NCBI GenBank assembly: GCA_902805555.1
Contig: CADCSY010000027.1
Span: 1 to 64,000 of the forward strand
DNA from: an uncultured Acidimicrobiales bacterium
Lineage (GTDB): Bacteria > Actinomycetota > Acidimicrobiia > Acidimicrobiales > CADCSY01
Length of the DNA stretch: 64,000 nt
Direction: 5' to 3'
Shown here: positions 45,504-54,574 of the stretch, piece by piece
Layout: the number at the start of each line of letters is the position of its first letter
How positions within the stretch are numbered: the first letter of the stretch is position 1
The notes under the pieces: model-generated
Seen by the model: only the letters and a program-made list of their open reading frames with translations
What the model was told of the DNA's origin: nothing
Database searches by the model: none
Made by a program: the position numbers and the translations under genes

Positions 45504-45608
45504 ACGGCCAGCGGCACCGACGAAGGTCGCCGTGCATGGACGTCGCGGTGATGGGGTGAGGGCTGCTCCGGGTGGAGAGGACGAGGCGCCGTCGCGCCCG
45601 GCTCGCCC

Positions 45609-46310
45609 GTGACGGAGCCTCGCCCGCTCGGGGTGCGAGCCCTCGCCGAGGGCCTCGGCACCGGGCTGCTGGTGGCCGTCGTGGTCGGCTCCGGCATCGC
45701 CGCCGAGGCTCGCTCGCCGGACGACGTGGGCCTGCAGCTGCTGGAGAGCTCCACCGCCACCGCGCTGGCGCTCGTCTCCCTGATCCTCACGTTCGGACCG
45801 GTCTCGGGCGCCCACCTCAACCCTGCGGTCACCCTCGCCGAGCTGCTGACCGGCAAGGTCGACGGCCGCTCCGCTTCGGCCTACGTCGCTGCGCAGGTCG
45901 CCGGGGGCTGCGTCGGGACGGTGGTGGCCAACCTCATGTTCGAGCTCCCGGCGGTCGAGCTGGCCACGGAGGACCGGACGTCGCTGGCGCTCGCCTTCTC
46001 CGAGGTCGTCGCGACCTTCGGGTTGCTGACGGTCCTCTTCGGCGTGGTCCGCTCGGGACGGATGATGGCGGTGCCGGTCGCCGTCGCCGGCTACATCGGG
46101 GCCGCCTACTGGTTCACGTCGTCGACGAGCTTCGCCAACCCTGCGGTCACCGTCGCCCGGACGCTCACCAACACCTTCGCCGGCATCAGGCCGGCCTCCG
46201 CACCGCTGTTCGTCCTCGCCCAGCTCGTCGCGGTGGGCCTGGCCGTCGGCGTCGCCCGGATCCTCTTCCCCGACCCCGAGCCCTCGCTCCAGGAGGTCCT
46301 CGATGCCTGA
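45609..46310 (+). CDS. MIP-family channel (aquaporin/arsenite-efflux AqpS type)
   Basis: 233 aa from GTG 45609; no strong ribosome site. Six membrane helices with both NPA loops intact: SGAHLNPAVTLAEL and TSFANPAVTVARTL. Water, glycerol or metalloid channel. The next gene is an arsenate reductase overlapping by 8 nt, the AqpS-ArsC arrangement known to move arsenite out after arsenate reduction, so arsenite is the best guess. The PHO-like repeat upstream links it to phosphate starvation, when the phosphate transporter would also admit arsenate. Confidence 0.9.
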   Translation: MTEPRPLGVRALAEGLGTGLLVAVVVGSGIAAEARSPDDVGLQLLESSTATALALVSLILTFGPVSGAHLNPAVTLAELLTGKVDGRSASAYVAAQVAGGCVGTVVANLMFELPAVELATEDRTSLALAFSEVVATFGLLTVLFGVVRSGRMMAVPVAVAGYIGAAYWFTSSTSFANPAVTVARTLTNTFAGIRPASAPLFVLAQLVAVGLAVGVARILFPDPEPSLQEVLDA

Positions 46311-46749
46311 TCCCTCCCGCAGCGACGATCGCCTCCCGGACGGGCGGCCCGTCGTGGTGTTCCCGTGCACCCACGACGCCGGACGGTCGCAGATGGCCCT
46401 GGGCTGGCTCGACCACCTCGCCGACGGCCGGGCGGTGGGCTGGTCAGGAGGCTCCGACCCGGCGGTGGAGGTCAACCCGGCAGCCGCCGCCGCCATGGCC
46501 GAGGTGGGCATCGACATCGCGGGTGCCAGACCGGAGCGCTGGACCGAGGAGGTCTCGAGGGCCTCGGACGTCGTCGTCACGATGGGCTGCGGAGACGCCT
46601 GCCCGACCTTCCCCGGGAAGCGCGACCTGGACTGGGAGCTCGAGGATCCTGCCGGCCTGGCCGTCGAGGCGGTCCGTCCGATCCGTGACGAGATCGGGGC
46701 GCGGGTGCGGGCCCTGCTGGTGGAGCTCGGGGTCCCTCCAGCCGTCTGA
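46303..46749 (+). CDS. arsC: arsenate reductase, low-MW phosphatase fold
   Basis: 148 aa from ATG 46303; the start overlaps the aquaporin end (ATGCCTGA). P-loop CTHDAGRSQMA fits CX5R, with Asp replacing the usual Asn at loop position 4. The MGCGDACPTFPGKRDLDWELEDP segment carries further Cys and the catalytic Asp. These suit the thioredoxin- or mycothiol-coupled arsenate reductase family. It reduces As(V) to As(III), which the paired channel could export. No ArsR or ACR3 gene is nearby. Confidence 0.88.
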   Translation: MPDPSRSDDRLPDGRPVVVFPCTHDAGRSQMALGWLDHLADGRAVGWSGGSDPAVEVNPAAAAAMAEVGIDIAGARPERWTEEVSRASDVVVTMGCGDACPTFPGKRDLDWELEDPAGLAVEAVRPIRDEIGARVRALLVELGVPPAV

Positions 46750-46768
46750 CGGGGGTGCCCGCGGGCGA

Positions 46769-46845
46769 GTTCACCCACCCGACACCTCTTGCACCCCTCC
46801 CGCACCACGAACGTTCCCCCCGTGTTCAGGCTCCGTTCACGCCTG
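46769..46845 (+). promoter_or_regulatory. multi-unit PHO-box-like array upstream of pstS
   Basis: GTTC-type units at 46813 (GTTCCCC), 46824 (GTTCAGG) and 46835 (GTTCACG), at exact 11-bp steps. A perfect GTTCACC at 46769 is in register (4 x 11 bp upstream), with weaker CACC-containing units at 46780, 46791 and 46802. A TACGGT -10 is at 46873-46878, so the array covers the -35 region. This is the classical layout for activation by a PhoB/RegX3/PhoP regulator. Confidence 0.8.
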
Positions 46846-46957
46846 ATCCGGGCGGCTGTCACCTGCGGCTCCTACGGTCCGCCTCGGTCCTGACGCTGCG
46901 TGAGGACCAGCGACCCCGTCCAGGCGACCACCGTCGCCTCCACAGGAGGAACCCCCC

Positions 46958-47989
46958 TTGCGATTCCCACCGAGCCGCCTCGTGCGCCTCACCGCCATGC
47001 TCATGGCGCTGTCCCTGTTCGCCGCCGCCTGCGGGGACGACGAAGAGGACGACCCCGTCGCCGCCGAGGACACCGAGACGGAGGAGTCCTCGGACTCCGG
47101 GGCCAGCGAGGACCCGTCCGGGTCCGGAGCCACCGGCGGCGAGCTCTCCGGTGAGATCAACGTCTCCGGCTCGTCCACCGTGCAGCCCATCTCGGTGCGG
47201 GTGGCAGAGCTGTTCGAGGAGGTCGAGCCCGACGTGGTCGTGAACGTCGACGGTCCGGGCACCGGTGACGGCTTCGAGCTGTTCTGCAACGGCGAGACCG
47301 ACATCTCCGACGCCTCTCGGCCCATCGACGAGGAGGAGGTGGCGGCCTGCGAGGAGAGCGGCATCGAGTTCATCGAGCTCAAGGTCGCCTTCGACGGCAT
47401 CTCGGTGCTGACCAACCCGGCCAACGACGCCGTGACCTGCCTCACCTTCGAGGACCTGTACGCCCTCGTCGGCCCCGAGGCCGAGGGCGTCGAGAACTGG
47501 AGCGACGCACAGGCCCTGGCCACCGAGCTCGGTTCGACCACCGAGCTGCCCGACGCCCCGCTCGAGATCGTCGGCCCCGGCGAGGAGTCGGGCACCTACG
47601 ACAGCTTCATCGAGATCGTCTTCGGCGACATCGCCGAGGCGCAGCTCGAAGCCGGTGCGATCACCGAGGACCAGGAGGAGACGACCCGTCCCGACTACCA
47701 GTCCTCGCCCGACGACAACACGATCATCCAGGGGATCGAGGGCAGCGACACCTCCCTCGGCTGGGTCGGCTTCGCCTTCGCCGAGGAGGCCGGCGAGGGC
47801 GTCAAGGAGCTCGAGGTCGACGGCGGCGAGGGCTGCGTGGCCCCCACTGCGGAGACCATCGCAGACGGCAGCTACCCGATCTCCCGGCCGCTGTTCATCT
47901 ACGTGAGCACCACGGCCATGGAGGAGAACCCCGCCGTCGCCGCCTACGTCGAGTACTACCTGGGCGAGGGCATCAGCGCGGTCGAGTAG
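46958..47989 (+). CDS. pstS: phosphate-binding lipoprotein PstS, interrupted by in-frame TAG
   Basis: 343 aa from TTG 46958 (AGGAGG 8 nt upstream) to TAG 47987-47989. Lipoprotein signal with lipobox LFAAAC. Acidic, disordered linker, then the periplasmic-binding fold: [13 protein letters not shown] (phosphate-contacting Ser/Thr), [15 protein letters not shown], and SGTYDSFIE. After the TAG the same frame continues 28 codons ([14 protein letters not shown]...TREG) to TGA 48074-48076, and [11 protein letters not shown] is the usual PstS C-terminal end. So the product is either shortened, read through at UAG, or the TAG is a sequence error or mutation. Confidence 0.93.
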   Translation: MRFPPSRLVRLTAMLMALSLFAAACGDDEEDDPVAAEDTETEESSDSGASEDPSGSGATGGELSGEINVSGSSTVQPISVRVAELFEEVEPDVVVNVDGPGTGDGFELFCNGETDISDASRPIDEEEVAACEESGIEFIELKVAFDGISVLTNPANDAVTCLTFEDLYALVGPEAEGVENWSDAQALATELGSTTELPDAPLEIVGPGEESGTYDSFIEIVFGDIAEAQLEAGAITEDQEETTRPDYQSSPDDNTIIQGIEGSDTSLGWVGFAFAEEAGEGVKELEVDGGEGCVAPTAETIADGSYPISRPLFIYVSTTAMEENPAVAAYVEYYLGEGISAVE

Positions 47990-48104
47990 GTCGGCTACGT
48001 CGCCCTCCCCGAGGACCAGCTCAGCGAGAGCACCGGGGCGCTCGAGGCCATGACCACTGGCACCCGCGAGGGCTGACCCGCCGCCTGCACCCGAAGGTTC
48101 ACGA

Positions 48105-48132
48105 GGGGGCGGGCCGACCTCGGCCCGCCCCC
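48105..48132 (+). terminator. hairpin between pstS and pstC
   Basis: GGGGGCGGGCCGA and TCGGCCCGCCCCC are perfectly complementary over 13 bp with a 2-nt spacer. It lies 29 nt after the final TGA of the pstS frame and 76 nt before pstC. It would attenuate transcription so that the binding protein is made in excess of the permease. Confidence 0.7.
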
Positions 48133-48208
48133 GCCCCCTTCCAGCTGCACCTCACCTCCAGCTGCACCCACTTCCGACGGCCCTCGACGACAGGCGAGAC
48201 TGCGACAC

Positions 48209-49150
48209 ATGGCCACCGCCACACCCCCACATGCGGACCTGAGCCTCGCCTCGTTCCGCGGCGACGGCCGTCGCATGCGCAAGGAGCGGGGCATCCGCTA
48301 CCTCTTCCGCCTGGCCGCCGTGCTGAGCATCGTGATCAGCGGCCTGATCGTGCTCTCGCTCGTCCGGGAGGCGTGGACGTTCATCACCCAGGTCGAGTGG
48401 GCGTCGCTGCTCACCACCGGTTGGTTCCCCCGCCGGGGCCAGTACGACGTGCTCACCCTCGTGGTCGGCAGCCTGCTCGTGACCGGGGTCGCCATGCTCG
48501 TCGCCATCCCGATCGGGATGGGCGCCGCCATCTACCTGTCCGAGTACGCCACGTCCAGGGTCCGTCGCTACCTGAAGCCCGCCCTCGAGATCCTCGCCGG
48601 GATCCCGAGCGTGGTGCTCGGCTACTTCGCCCTCACGTTCATCTCGCCCGAGATCGTCGGTCGGATCGTGCCCTCCTCCAACCAGTTCAACCTGGCCGCC
48701 GCCGGCATCGGGGTCGGCATCCTCACCATCCCCCTGATCGCCTCGATCGCCGAGGACGCCATGCGCTCGGTGCCGAACGCCCTGCGGGAGGCGTCGTACG
48801 GGATGGGCGCCCGCAAGGTGACCACGTCGGTCAAGGTCGTGATCCCCGCTGCGGTGTCCGGCCTGGTCGCCGCCTTCATCGTCGGCGTCTCCCGGGCCAT
48901 CGGGGAGACGATGGTCGTCTTCATCGCCGCAGGAGCCAGCGGTGGCGCCCTGCGCAGCTTCGACCCGTTCGGCCAGGGCCAGACGATGACAGGGGGCATG
49001 GCCTCGCTGGCGTCGGGCACCGATCAGGTGAGGGGGGCCGCGCTCACGTTCCAGAGCCTGTTCTTCATCGGGATGCTGCTGTTCCTCATCACCTTGCTGC
49101 TCAACGTCTTCGCCGACCGCTTCGTCCGCCGCGTGCGGCAGAAGTACTAG
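48209..49150 (+). CDS. pstC: phosphate ABC transporter permease PstC
   Basis: 313 aa from ATG 48209. Six membrane helices; the EAA loop region reads [37 protein letters not shown] is a PstC/PstA hallmark. It forms the channel with PstA. GAGACT 7 nt before the ATG could be a degenerate leaderless -10, giving an internal promoter after the pstS hairpin. Confidence 0.95.
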   Translation: MATATPPHADLSLASFRGDGRRMRKERGIRYLFRLAAVLSIVISGLIVLSLVREAWTFITQVEWASLLTTGWFPRRGQYDVLTLVVGSLLVTGVAMLVAIPIGMGAAIYLSEYATSRVRRYLKPALEILAGIPSVVLGYFALTFISPEIVGRIVPSSNQFNLAAAGIGVGILTIPLIASIAEDAMRSVPNALREASYGMGARKVTTSVKVVIPAAVSGLVAAFIVGVSRAIGETMVVFIAAGASGGALRSFDPFGQGQTMTGGMASLASGTDQVRGAALTFQSLFFIGMLLFLITLLLNVFADRFVRRVRQKY

Positions 49151-49159
49151 GAGCCAGCC

Positions 49160-50128
49160 GTGGCACTCGCCAACCCCGCCGTGACCGCCGACGCGGTGCG
49201 CGCCCGCCTCGAGCGCGGCCAGCTCGACATCGCGGGCGCCGTCTTCAAGGCCCTCATCTCGCTCGCCATCCTGCTCAGCCTCCTCGTGATCGGGGTGCTG
49301 CTCTACGACGTGGTCCACGACGGTTGGTCGGTGCTCGCCGACCGCCCGGTCGACTTCCTCAGCGGCACCCTGCGGTCGCAGGCGGGCGAGGCCGGCGTCT
49401 TCCAGGGCCTGCGAGGCACGTTCTGGATCGGCGTGTTCACGGTCGTCCTCGCCTTCCCGATCGGCATCGGCGCAGCGGTCTACCTCGAGGAGTACGCCCC
49501 CGACACCCGCTTCACCAGGTTCATCGCCATCAACATCCGCAACCTCGCCGGGGTGCCCTCGGTGGTCTACGGGATCCTCGGCTTCGCCATCTTCGTCAAG
49601 ACGCTCGCACTGTTCCCCGAGTGGCTGCCGTTCCTCGGGGGGCGCACGTTCACCGGTGGCCGCACCACGATGGCGGCCGGGATCACGCTTGCCGTGCTGG
49701 TGCTGCCGCTCGTCATCATCACCGCCTCCGAAGCCGTGCGGGCCGTGCCCGACAGCATCCGCGAGGCGGGCTTCGGCGTGGGCGCCACCAGGTGGGAGGT
49801 GGTCCGCAGCCACGTGCTGCCCTACGCCGCCCCCGGCATCATCACCGGGACGATCCTGTCCCTCGCCCGTGCGCTCGGCGAGGCGGCGCCGCTGATCCTG
49901 GTCGGGGCGGTCACGGGCCGCCTCGGGCAGTCAGGCGGCCTGCTCGACCCTGCGCAGCTGCACGAGCGCTTCACGGCGATGCCCATCATCATCACGGACT
50001 GGTCCGGCCAGCCCGGCGCGTTCCAGACGGAGAACGCGCCGGCGGCCATCCTCGTGCTCCTGGTCGTCGTGCTGTTCGCCAACACCGCGGCGATCCTGTT
50101 GCGGAACCGCTACGAGAAGAAGAGGTGA
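49160..50128 (+). CDS. pstA: phosphate ABC transporter permease PstA
   Basis: 322 aa from GTG 49160 (AGGAG 6 nt upstream). Six helices, [17 protein letters not shown] signature, and the EAA loop [25 protein letters not shown]. Stop is 5 nt before pstB, with the alternative pstB GTG 50125 overlapping it. Pairs with PstC in the inner membrane. Confidence 0.95.
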   Translation: MALANPAVTADAVRARLERGQLDIAGAVFKALISLAILLSLLVIGVLLYDVVHDGWSVLADRPVDFLSGTLRSQAGEAGVFQGLRGTFWIGVFTVVLAFPIGIGAAVYLEEYAPDTRFTRFIAINIRNLAGVPSVVYGILGFAIFVKTLALFPEWLPFLGGRTFTGGRTTMAAGITLAVLVLPLVIITASEAVRAVPDSIREAGFGVGATRWEVVRSHVLPYAAPGIITGTILSLARALGEAAPLILVGAVTGRLGQSGGLLDPAQLHERFTAMPIIITDWSGQPGAFQTENAPAAILVLLVVVLFANTAAILLRNRYEKKR

Positions 50129-50133
50129 GCGAC

Positions 50134-51009
50134 ATGTCGCCCGAGCAGCGGACGATCGACCAACCCAAGATCGACCTCGCCGCCCCCGATGTGGCGCCGG
50201 TGGTGCCGCGGAGCGAGCCGGCACCGCAGACGGACCCCGTCTTCGCGGTCGACGACCTGAGCGTGTACTACGGCGCCTTCCGTGCGGTCCGCGACGTGTC
50301 GCTGACGGTCAAGCAGCGCCAGGTGACGGCGTTCATCGGCCCGTCGGGCTGCGGCAAGACGACCGTGCTCCGCTGCTTCAACCGGATGAACGACCTCATC
50401 GACACCGCGCGGGTGGAGGGGTCGATCAAGTACCACGGGATCGACCTCTACGACTCGCAGGTGAACCCGGTCGAGGTCCGTCGGCGGATCGGGATGGTGT
50501 TCCAGAAGCCGAACCCGTTCCCCAAGTCGATCTACGACAACATCGCCTTCGGCCCCAGGATCGCCAAGCACAAGGGCGACATGGACGACCTGGTCGAGCG
50601 CTCGCTGCGGCGGGCGGCGCTCTGGGACGAGGTGAAGGACCGCCTGAAGTCCTCGGCGATGGGCCTCTCCGGCGGCCAGCAGCAGCGCCTGTGCATCGCG
50701 CGGGCGCTGGCGACCGACCCCGAGGTGATCCTGATGGACGAGCCCGCCTCGGCCCTGGACCCGATCGCGACCGGGCGCATCGAGGACCTCATGGCCGAGA
50801 TCAAGAGCGAGTACACCATCATCATCGTCACCCACAACATGCAGCAGGCTGCTCGTGTGAGCGACATGTGCGCCTTCTTCACGGCGGAGGTCAACGAGGT
50901 GAGCGACACCCGTACCGGCATCCTCGTGGAGTTCGACCGGACCGAGCAGATGTTCTCCAACCCGAGCGACTCCCGGACCGAGAACTACGTCACCGGCCGG
51001 TTCGGCTGA
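50134..51009 (+). CDS. pstB: phosphate ABC transporter ATPase PstB
   Basis: 291 aa from ATG 50134 (GAGG 8 nt upstream). Walker [15 protein letters not shown]-loop [16 protein letters not shown] (PstB-specific), signature [15 protein letters not shown], Walker [15 protein letters not shown]-loop [15 protein letters not shown]. Typical length with a 35-residue N-terminal extension. Energises PstCA and takes part in signalling to the sensor kinase through PhoU. Confidence 0.97.
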   Translation: MSPEQRTIDQPKIDLAAPDVAPVVPRSEPAPQTDPVFAVDDLSVYYGAFRAVRDVSLTVKQRQVTAFIGPSGCGKTTVLRCFNRMNDLIDTARVEGSIKYHGIDLYDSQVNPVEVRRRIGMVFQKPNPFPKSIYDNIAFGPRIAKHKGDMDDLVERSLRRAALWDEVKDRLKSSAMGLSGGQQQRLCIARALATDPEVILMDEPASALDPIATGRIEDLMAEIKSEYTIIIVTHNMQQAARVSDMCAFFTAEVNEVSDTRTGILVEFDRTEQMFSNPSDSRTENYVTGRFG

Positions 51010-51014
51010 GCCCG

Positions 51015-51674
51015 GTGCGGGCCGGCTTCTCGGGAGAGCTGGAGCAGGTCCGGCTCCAGGTCGAGGTGACGGCTGTCCGCGTCGGAGAGGCGATCGGGCG
51101 CATGCGGTCGGTGCTCGCCACCGGCGACCTCGGCCTCGCTGCGCAGGCGCTCGCAGCCGACGACGAGATCGACGCCATGGTCGTGTCGCTCACGGAGCGG
51201 ACCTACGACCTCATCCGCCGCGAGGCACCGGTCGCCTCGGACCTGCGCTTCCTCGTCTCGGCGCTGCGCATGCTCGAGGAGCTCGAGCGGATCGGCGACC
51301 TGTCCCTGCGGGTCGTGAAGCAGGCGCCGGAGCAGCCCCTGCTCGCCTCGCAGCCGGACATCTTCCGTACCCTCGTGGACATGGCTGCGCTCGCCGAGGA
51401 CCTCTACCGCACGGCGCTCGGGGCGTGGTCGGCCCAGGACCTCGATGCGGCGCACACGCTGGCGGTCCGCAACCGGAGCATGGACGGCCACTACGCCGAC
51501 CTGCTCCGCCACATCCTCGAGCTCGAGGGGCCGGGCGCCACCCACCTCGCCGTCGCCGCCGTCCTCACCGGCCGTGCGCTCGAGCGCATCGCCGACCACG
51601 CCGTGATCGTGGGGGAGCGGCTCCGCTACCTCCTCACCGGCGATCCCGCCTACCTCGCCTCGGAGATCAGGTAG
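51015..51674 (+). CDS. phoU: PhoU-like phosphate regulator, copy 1
   Basis: 219 aa from GTG 51015, 5 nt after pstB. Two three-helix PhoU repeats; metal-binding motifs appear as EELERIGDLSLRV and LERIADHAVIVGER. It resembles the shorter PhoU copy common in actinobacteria. PhoU restrains the Pst transporter and keeps the sensor kinase in its repressing state. Confidence 0.9.
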   Translation: MRAGFSGELEQVRLQVEVTAVRVGEAIGRMRSVLATGDLGLAAQALAADDEIDAMVVSLTERTYDLIRREAPVASDLRFLVSALRMLEELERIGDLSLRVVKQAPEQPLLASQPDIFRTLVDMAALAEDLYRTALGAWSAQDLDAAHTLAVRNRSMDGHYADLLRHILELEGPGATHLAVAAVLTGRALERIADHAVIVGERLRYLLTGDPAYLASEIR

Positions 51675-51677
51675 CCC

Positions 51678-52454
51678 ATGGAGGACATCCGCAAGTCGTT
51701 CCACCACGACCTCGACCTCATCCGCGACGACATCGTGCGCCTCGCCTCGATGGTCACCGAGGCCCTCGGCAAGGCCACGATCGCGCTGCTCGACGGCGAC
51801 CTGCAGACGGCGAACGAGATCATCCAGGGCGACGACGTGCTCGACACCCTCTCCCTCGACATCGAGGAGCGGTGCTACCAGCTGCTCGCCCTGCAGCAAC
51901 CGATGGCCACCGACCTCCGGGCGCTCGTCGCGGCGCTGCGGATGGTGGCTGAGATCGAGCGGTCGGGCGACCTCGTCTCCAACATCATGAAGGCCGCCCG
52001 GCGGATGTACGGCGCGGAGCTCGACCCCAAGGTCAGGGGGCTCATCACCCGCCTCGGCCAGGAGGTCCACCGCCTGTTCCGCCTGAGCATCGACGCCTAC
52101 GTCGACCGCAACGACGGGCTCGCCGCTGCGCTCGACGACATGGACGACACCGTCGACGCGCTCCACGCCGACTACATCCAGTCCATCTTCGAGAGCCACG
52201 AGACGAGCGCCATGCAGCTCCAGACGGCCGTCCAGCTGGCGCTGGTCGGGCGCTACTACGAGCGCATCGCCGACCACGGCGTGAACATCGCCGAGCGGGT
52301 GCGGTACATGGTCACGGGCTGGCTGCCCGAGCACACGGGGGCCGCCCGCCTCGCTGCGCAGAACGCCCGCAGCGAGATGCTGTCGGTCGCCGTCGAGGTC
52401 GCGCAGGGCGGGGAGGAGGCCGCTGACGGCACGGCCGACGGTCGGGGAGCCTGA
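51678..52454 (+). CDS. phoU: PhoU-like phosphate regulator, copy 2
   Basis: 258 aa from ATG 51678, 3 nt after the first phoU. Helical PhoU domains starting MEDIRKSFHHDLDLIRDDIVRLASMVTEAL; metal motifs AEIERSGDLVSNI and YERIADHGVNIAERV. It is 39 residues longer than copy 1, with an Ala/Glu-rich tail. Two tandem phoU genes inside one pst operon suggest divided roles, for example transporter control and kinase control. Confidence 0.93.
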   Translation: MEDIRKSFHHDLDLIRDDIVRLASMVTEALGKATIALLDGDLQTANEIIQGDDVLDTLSLDIEERCYQLLALQQPMATDLRALVAALRMVAEIERSGDLVSNIMKAARRMYGAELDPKVRGLITRLGQEVHRLFRLSIDAYVDRNDGLAAALDDMDDTVDALHADYIQSIFESHETSAMQLQTAVQLALVGRYYERIADHGVNIAERVRYMVTGWLPEHTGAARLAAQNARSEMLSVAVEVAQGGEEAADGTADGRGA

Positions 52455-52455
52455 C

Positions 52456-53250
52456 GTGCAGATCCTGGTGACGAACGACGACGGCATCGACGCGCCGGGC
52501 ATCGGACCGCTGGCGAGAGCGGTGGTGGCGGGCGGGCACGACGTCGTCGTCGCCGCCCCGCTCGACGACCGGAGCGGCAGCAGCGCGGCGCTCGGGCGCC
52601 TGCACGTCGACGACACGATCGTCCTCGAGGACCGCCAGCTCGACGGGCTGACCGGGATCCCCTGCTTCGGGATCGAGGGGCCGCCTGCGCTGTGCGTCAT
52701 GGCGGCACGCCTCGGTGGCCTCGGGCCTGTCCCGGACCTGGTGGTCTCGGGGATCAACCCCGGGCCGAACACCGGTCGGGCGGTGCTGCACTCGGGCACG
52801 GTGGGCGCGGCGCTGACCGGTGCGAACTTCGGCATCTCGGGTCTGGCCGTGAGCATGGGCGTCGGCGAGGTCTACCTCTGGGAGACCGCAGCCGAGCTCG
52901 CCGGGGGGGCGCTCGCCTGGCTCCTCGGGCAACCGGCCAAGACGGTCGTGAACCTCAACGTGCCGAACCTCCCCCTCAAAGAGGTGCGGGGCGTGCGGTG
53001 GGCGACGCTCGCCCCGTTCGGCACCGTGCGAGCCGCCCTGGTCGAGGCGCAGGGTGGCAGCGGGCTGCAGATGGAGCTGCGCGAGCACGGCGAGCAGCTG
53101 CCAGCCGAGTCCGACACCGCGCTCGTCAACGCCGGCTACGCCGCCGTCACCGTCCTGCAGGGCATCACGGCTGCGCCGGCATCCGACGTGGCCGACGTCG
53201 TCGAGCTGAGCACCCTCGCCCCCGCAGCAGGGTGGGAACGGACGCCATGA
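52456..53250 (+). CDS. surE: 5'/3'-nucleotidase SurE
   Basis: 264 aa from GTG 52456. Canonical N-terminus ILVTNDDGIDAPGI with the metal-binding DD, then APLDDRSGSS, VVSGINPGPNTG (Asn ligand) and SGTVGAALTGANFGISGLAVS. It removes phosphate from nucleoside monophosphates and short polyphosphate. Its place between phoU and the sensor kinase ties nucleotide salvage to the Pho regulon. The stop overlaps a 20-codon ORF as ATGA. Confidence 0.93.
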   Translation: MQILVTNDDGIDAPGIGPLARAVVAGGHDVVVAAPLDDRSGSSAALGRLHVDDTIVLEDRQLDGLTGIPCFGIEGPPALCVMAARLGGLGPVPDLVVSGINPGPNTGRAVLHSGTVGAALTGANFGISGLAVSMGVGEVYLWETAAELAGGALAWLLGQPAKTVVNLNVPNLPLKEVRGVRWATLAPFGTVRAALVEAQGGSGLQMELREHGEQLPAESDTALVNAGYAAVTVLQGITAAPASDVADVVELSTLAPAAGWERTP

Positions 53251-53309
53251 GCGACCAGCGGGAGCGTGGCCCGAGCGGCCCGGCCGAAGGCCGAGAGCGG
53301 CAGACGTGA
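53247..53309 (+). CDS. 20-codon mini-ORF bridging surE and phoR
   Basis: ATG 53247 overlaps the surE stop (ATGA) and its TGA overlaps the sensor-kinase GTG start (GTGA). The encoded peptide is MSDQRERGPSGPAEGRERQT, hydrophilic with no known motif. It lets ribosomes pass from surE to phoR without a free intergenic region. It may be only a coupling device. Confidence 0.5.
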   Translation: MSDQRERGPSGPAEGRERQT

Positions 53310-54574
53310 GCGGGGTGGCGGCCGCAGCACTGGTGGTGGCGCTGGTCGCCGTCGTGGTCCTGGCGCGGGCCAACCGGGAGTCCCGGGTGCTGCGCTCGGA
53401 GGTCCATCGGCTCAGGGCGTCGTCGACCGCGGACGCCGCGAGCGCGGCGGCGTGCTCCGCCGGTGTCGCCCGCCTCGAGCGGGCCCTGGAGGCCATCCCG
53501 CAAGGGGTCGTCGTGTGCGACGCCGACGGGAACGAGGTGTTCCGCAACGGTGCCGCCGCTGCGTTCGCCGGCGCCCGCCACGCCGACGCACTCGTGGAGC
53601 GGGCCATCGGCGACCACCTCAGCTCGGCGCTGGCCGGGGTGCCGCAGCGGCGCGAGCTCGACCTGTTCGGGCCCCCGCGACGCCTGCTGGTCCTCACCTC
53701 CGTCTGCCTCGACGACGGGACGGCGGTCGGCGGGGCCGTCGCCGTGATCGACGACGTGTCGGAGCGACGGCGGTTGGAGGCGGTGCGCCGTGACTTCGTC
53801 GCGAACATCAGCCACGAGCTGAAGACCCCCGTGGGAGCCCTCGGGCTGCTCGCCGAGACGATCGCCGCGGAGCCCGACGGAGCCGTGAACAACCGCCTCG
53901 CGCAGCGGATGACCGGCGAGGCCTTCCGGGTGGCCCGCCTCATCGACGACCTCCTCGACCTCAGCAGCATCGAGGCCGAGGAGACGGCGGTGCACGAGCC
54001 GGTGGCGGTCCACGCGGTGGTCACGGAGGCGGTCAACCGGGTCCGACCGATCGCCGAGTCGCGGAAGATCGACATCGACGTCAGTGGCGTCGCCCGCCGC
54101 CACACGCTGCGGGGCGACCGTCGCCAGCTCGTCTCGGCGGTGGGGAACCTCCTCGAGAACGCCTGCAAGTACAGCGACCTCGGGAGCAGCGTCGAGGTCA
54201 GCTCCAAGGTCCAGGCCGGGTGGGTCGAGATCACCGTGTTCGACCACGGGATCGGCATCCCGGAGAGCGACCTCGAACGGGTCTTCGAACGCTTCTACCG
54301 GGTGGACCGGGCCCGCAGTCGCGGGACCGGCGGGACGGGCCTCGGCCTCGCCATCGTCCGCCACGTCGCCACGAACCACCAGGGTGAGGTGCAGGTGCGT
54401 TCCGGCGAGGGTGTGGGTTCGACGTTCACGCTGCGGCTGCCGACCGGCACGGGCGCCATCCCATCCCAGCCCCTTCCGCCGCCCGTCGCAGGTGCGACCG
54501 CAGTCGGCTCGCCGGAGCCACCCGTCCTGGCGGCTCCGTCGACGGGCACGACACGGGAGGAGAAGACCGCGTGA
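53306..54574 (+). CDS. senX3: sensor histidine kinase, PhoR/SenX3 type
   Basis: 422 aa from GTG 53306. One N-terminal TM helix (VAAAALVVALVAVVVLA), a PAS-like domain (ALEAIPQGVVVCDADGNEVFRNGAAAAF), HisKA with the phospho-acceptor His in FVANISHELKTPVGAL, and HATPase with NLLENACKYSD, FDHGIGIPESD and GTGGTGLGLAIVRH. Single-TM with cytoplasmic PAS is the SenX3 plan, sensing through Pst/PhoU rather than an extracellular ligand. The tail is Pro/Ala-rich. GTGA overlap with the regulator gene. Confidence 0.94.
   Translation: MSGVAAAALVVALVAVVVLARANRESRVLRSEVHRLRASSTADAASAAACSAGVARLERALEAIPQGVVVCDADGNEVFRNGAAAAFAGARHADALVERAIGDHLSSALAGVPQRRELDLFGPPRRLLVLTSVCLDDGTAVGGAVAVIDDVSERRRLEAVRRDFVANISHELKTPVGALGLLAETIAAEPDGAVNNRLAQRMTGEAFRVARLIDDLLDLSSIEAEETAVHEPVAVHAVVTEAVNRVRPIAESRKIDIDVSGVARRHTLRGDRRQLVSAVGNLLENACKYSDLGSSVEVSSKVQAGWVEITVFDHGIGIPESDLERVFERFYRVDRARSRGTGGTGLGLAIVRHVATNHQGEVQVRSGEGVGSTFTLRLPTGTGAIPSQPLPPPVAGATAVGSPEPPVLAAPSTGTTREEKTA

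Noticed and set aside
47987-47989. Pyrrolysine or general UAG reassignment
   Set aside because: TAG terminates several other genes here at their expected ends, and no specific recoding element was recognised downstream.
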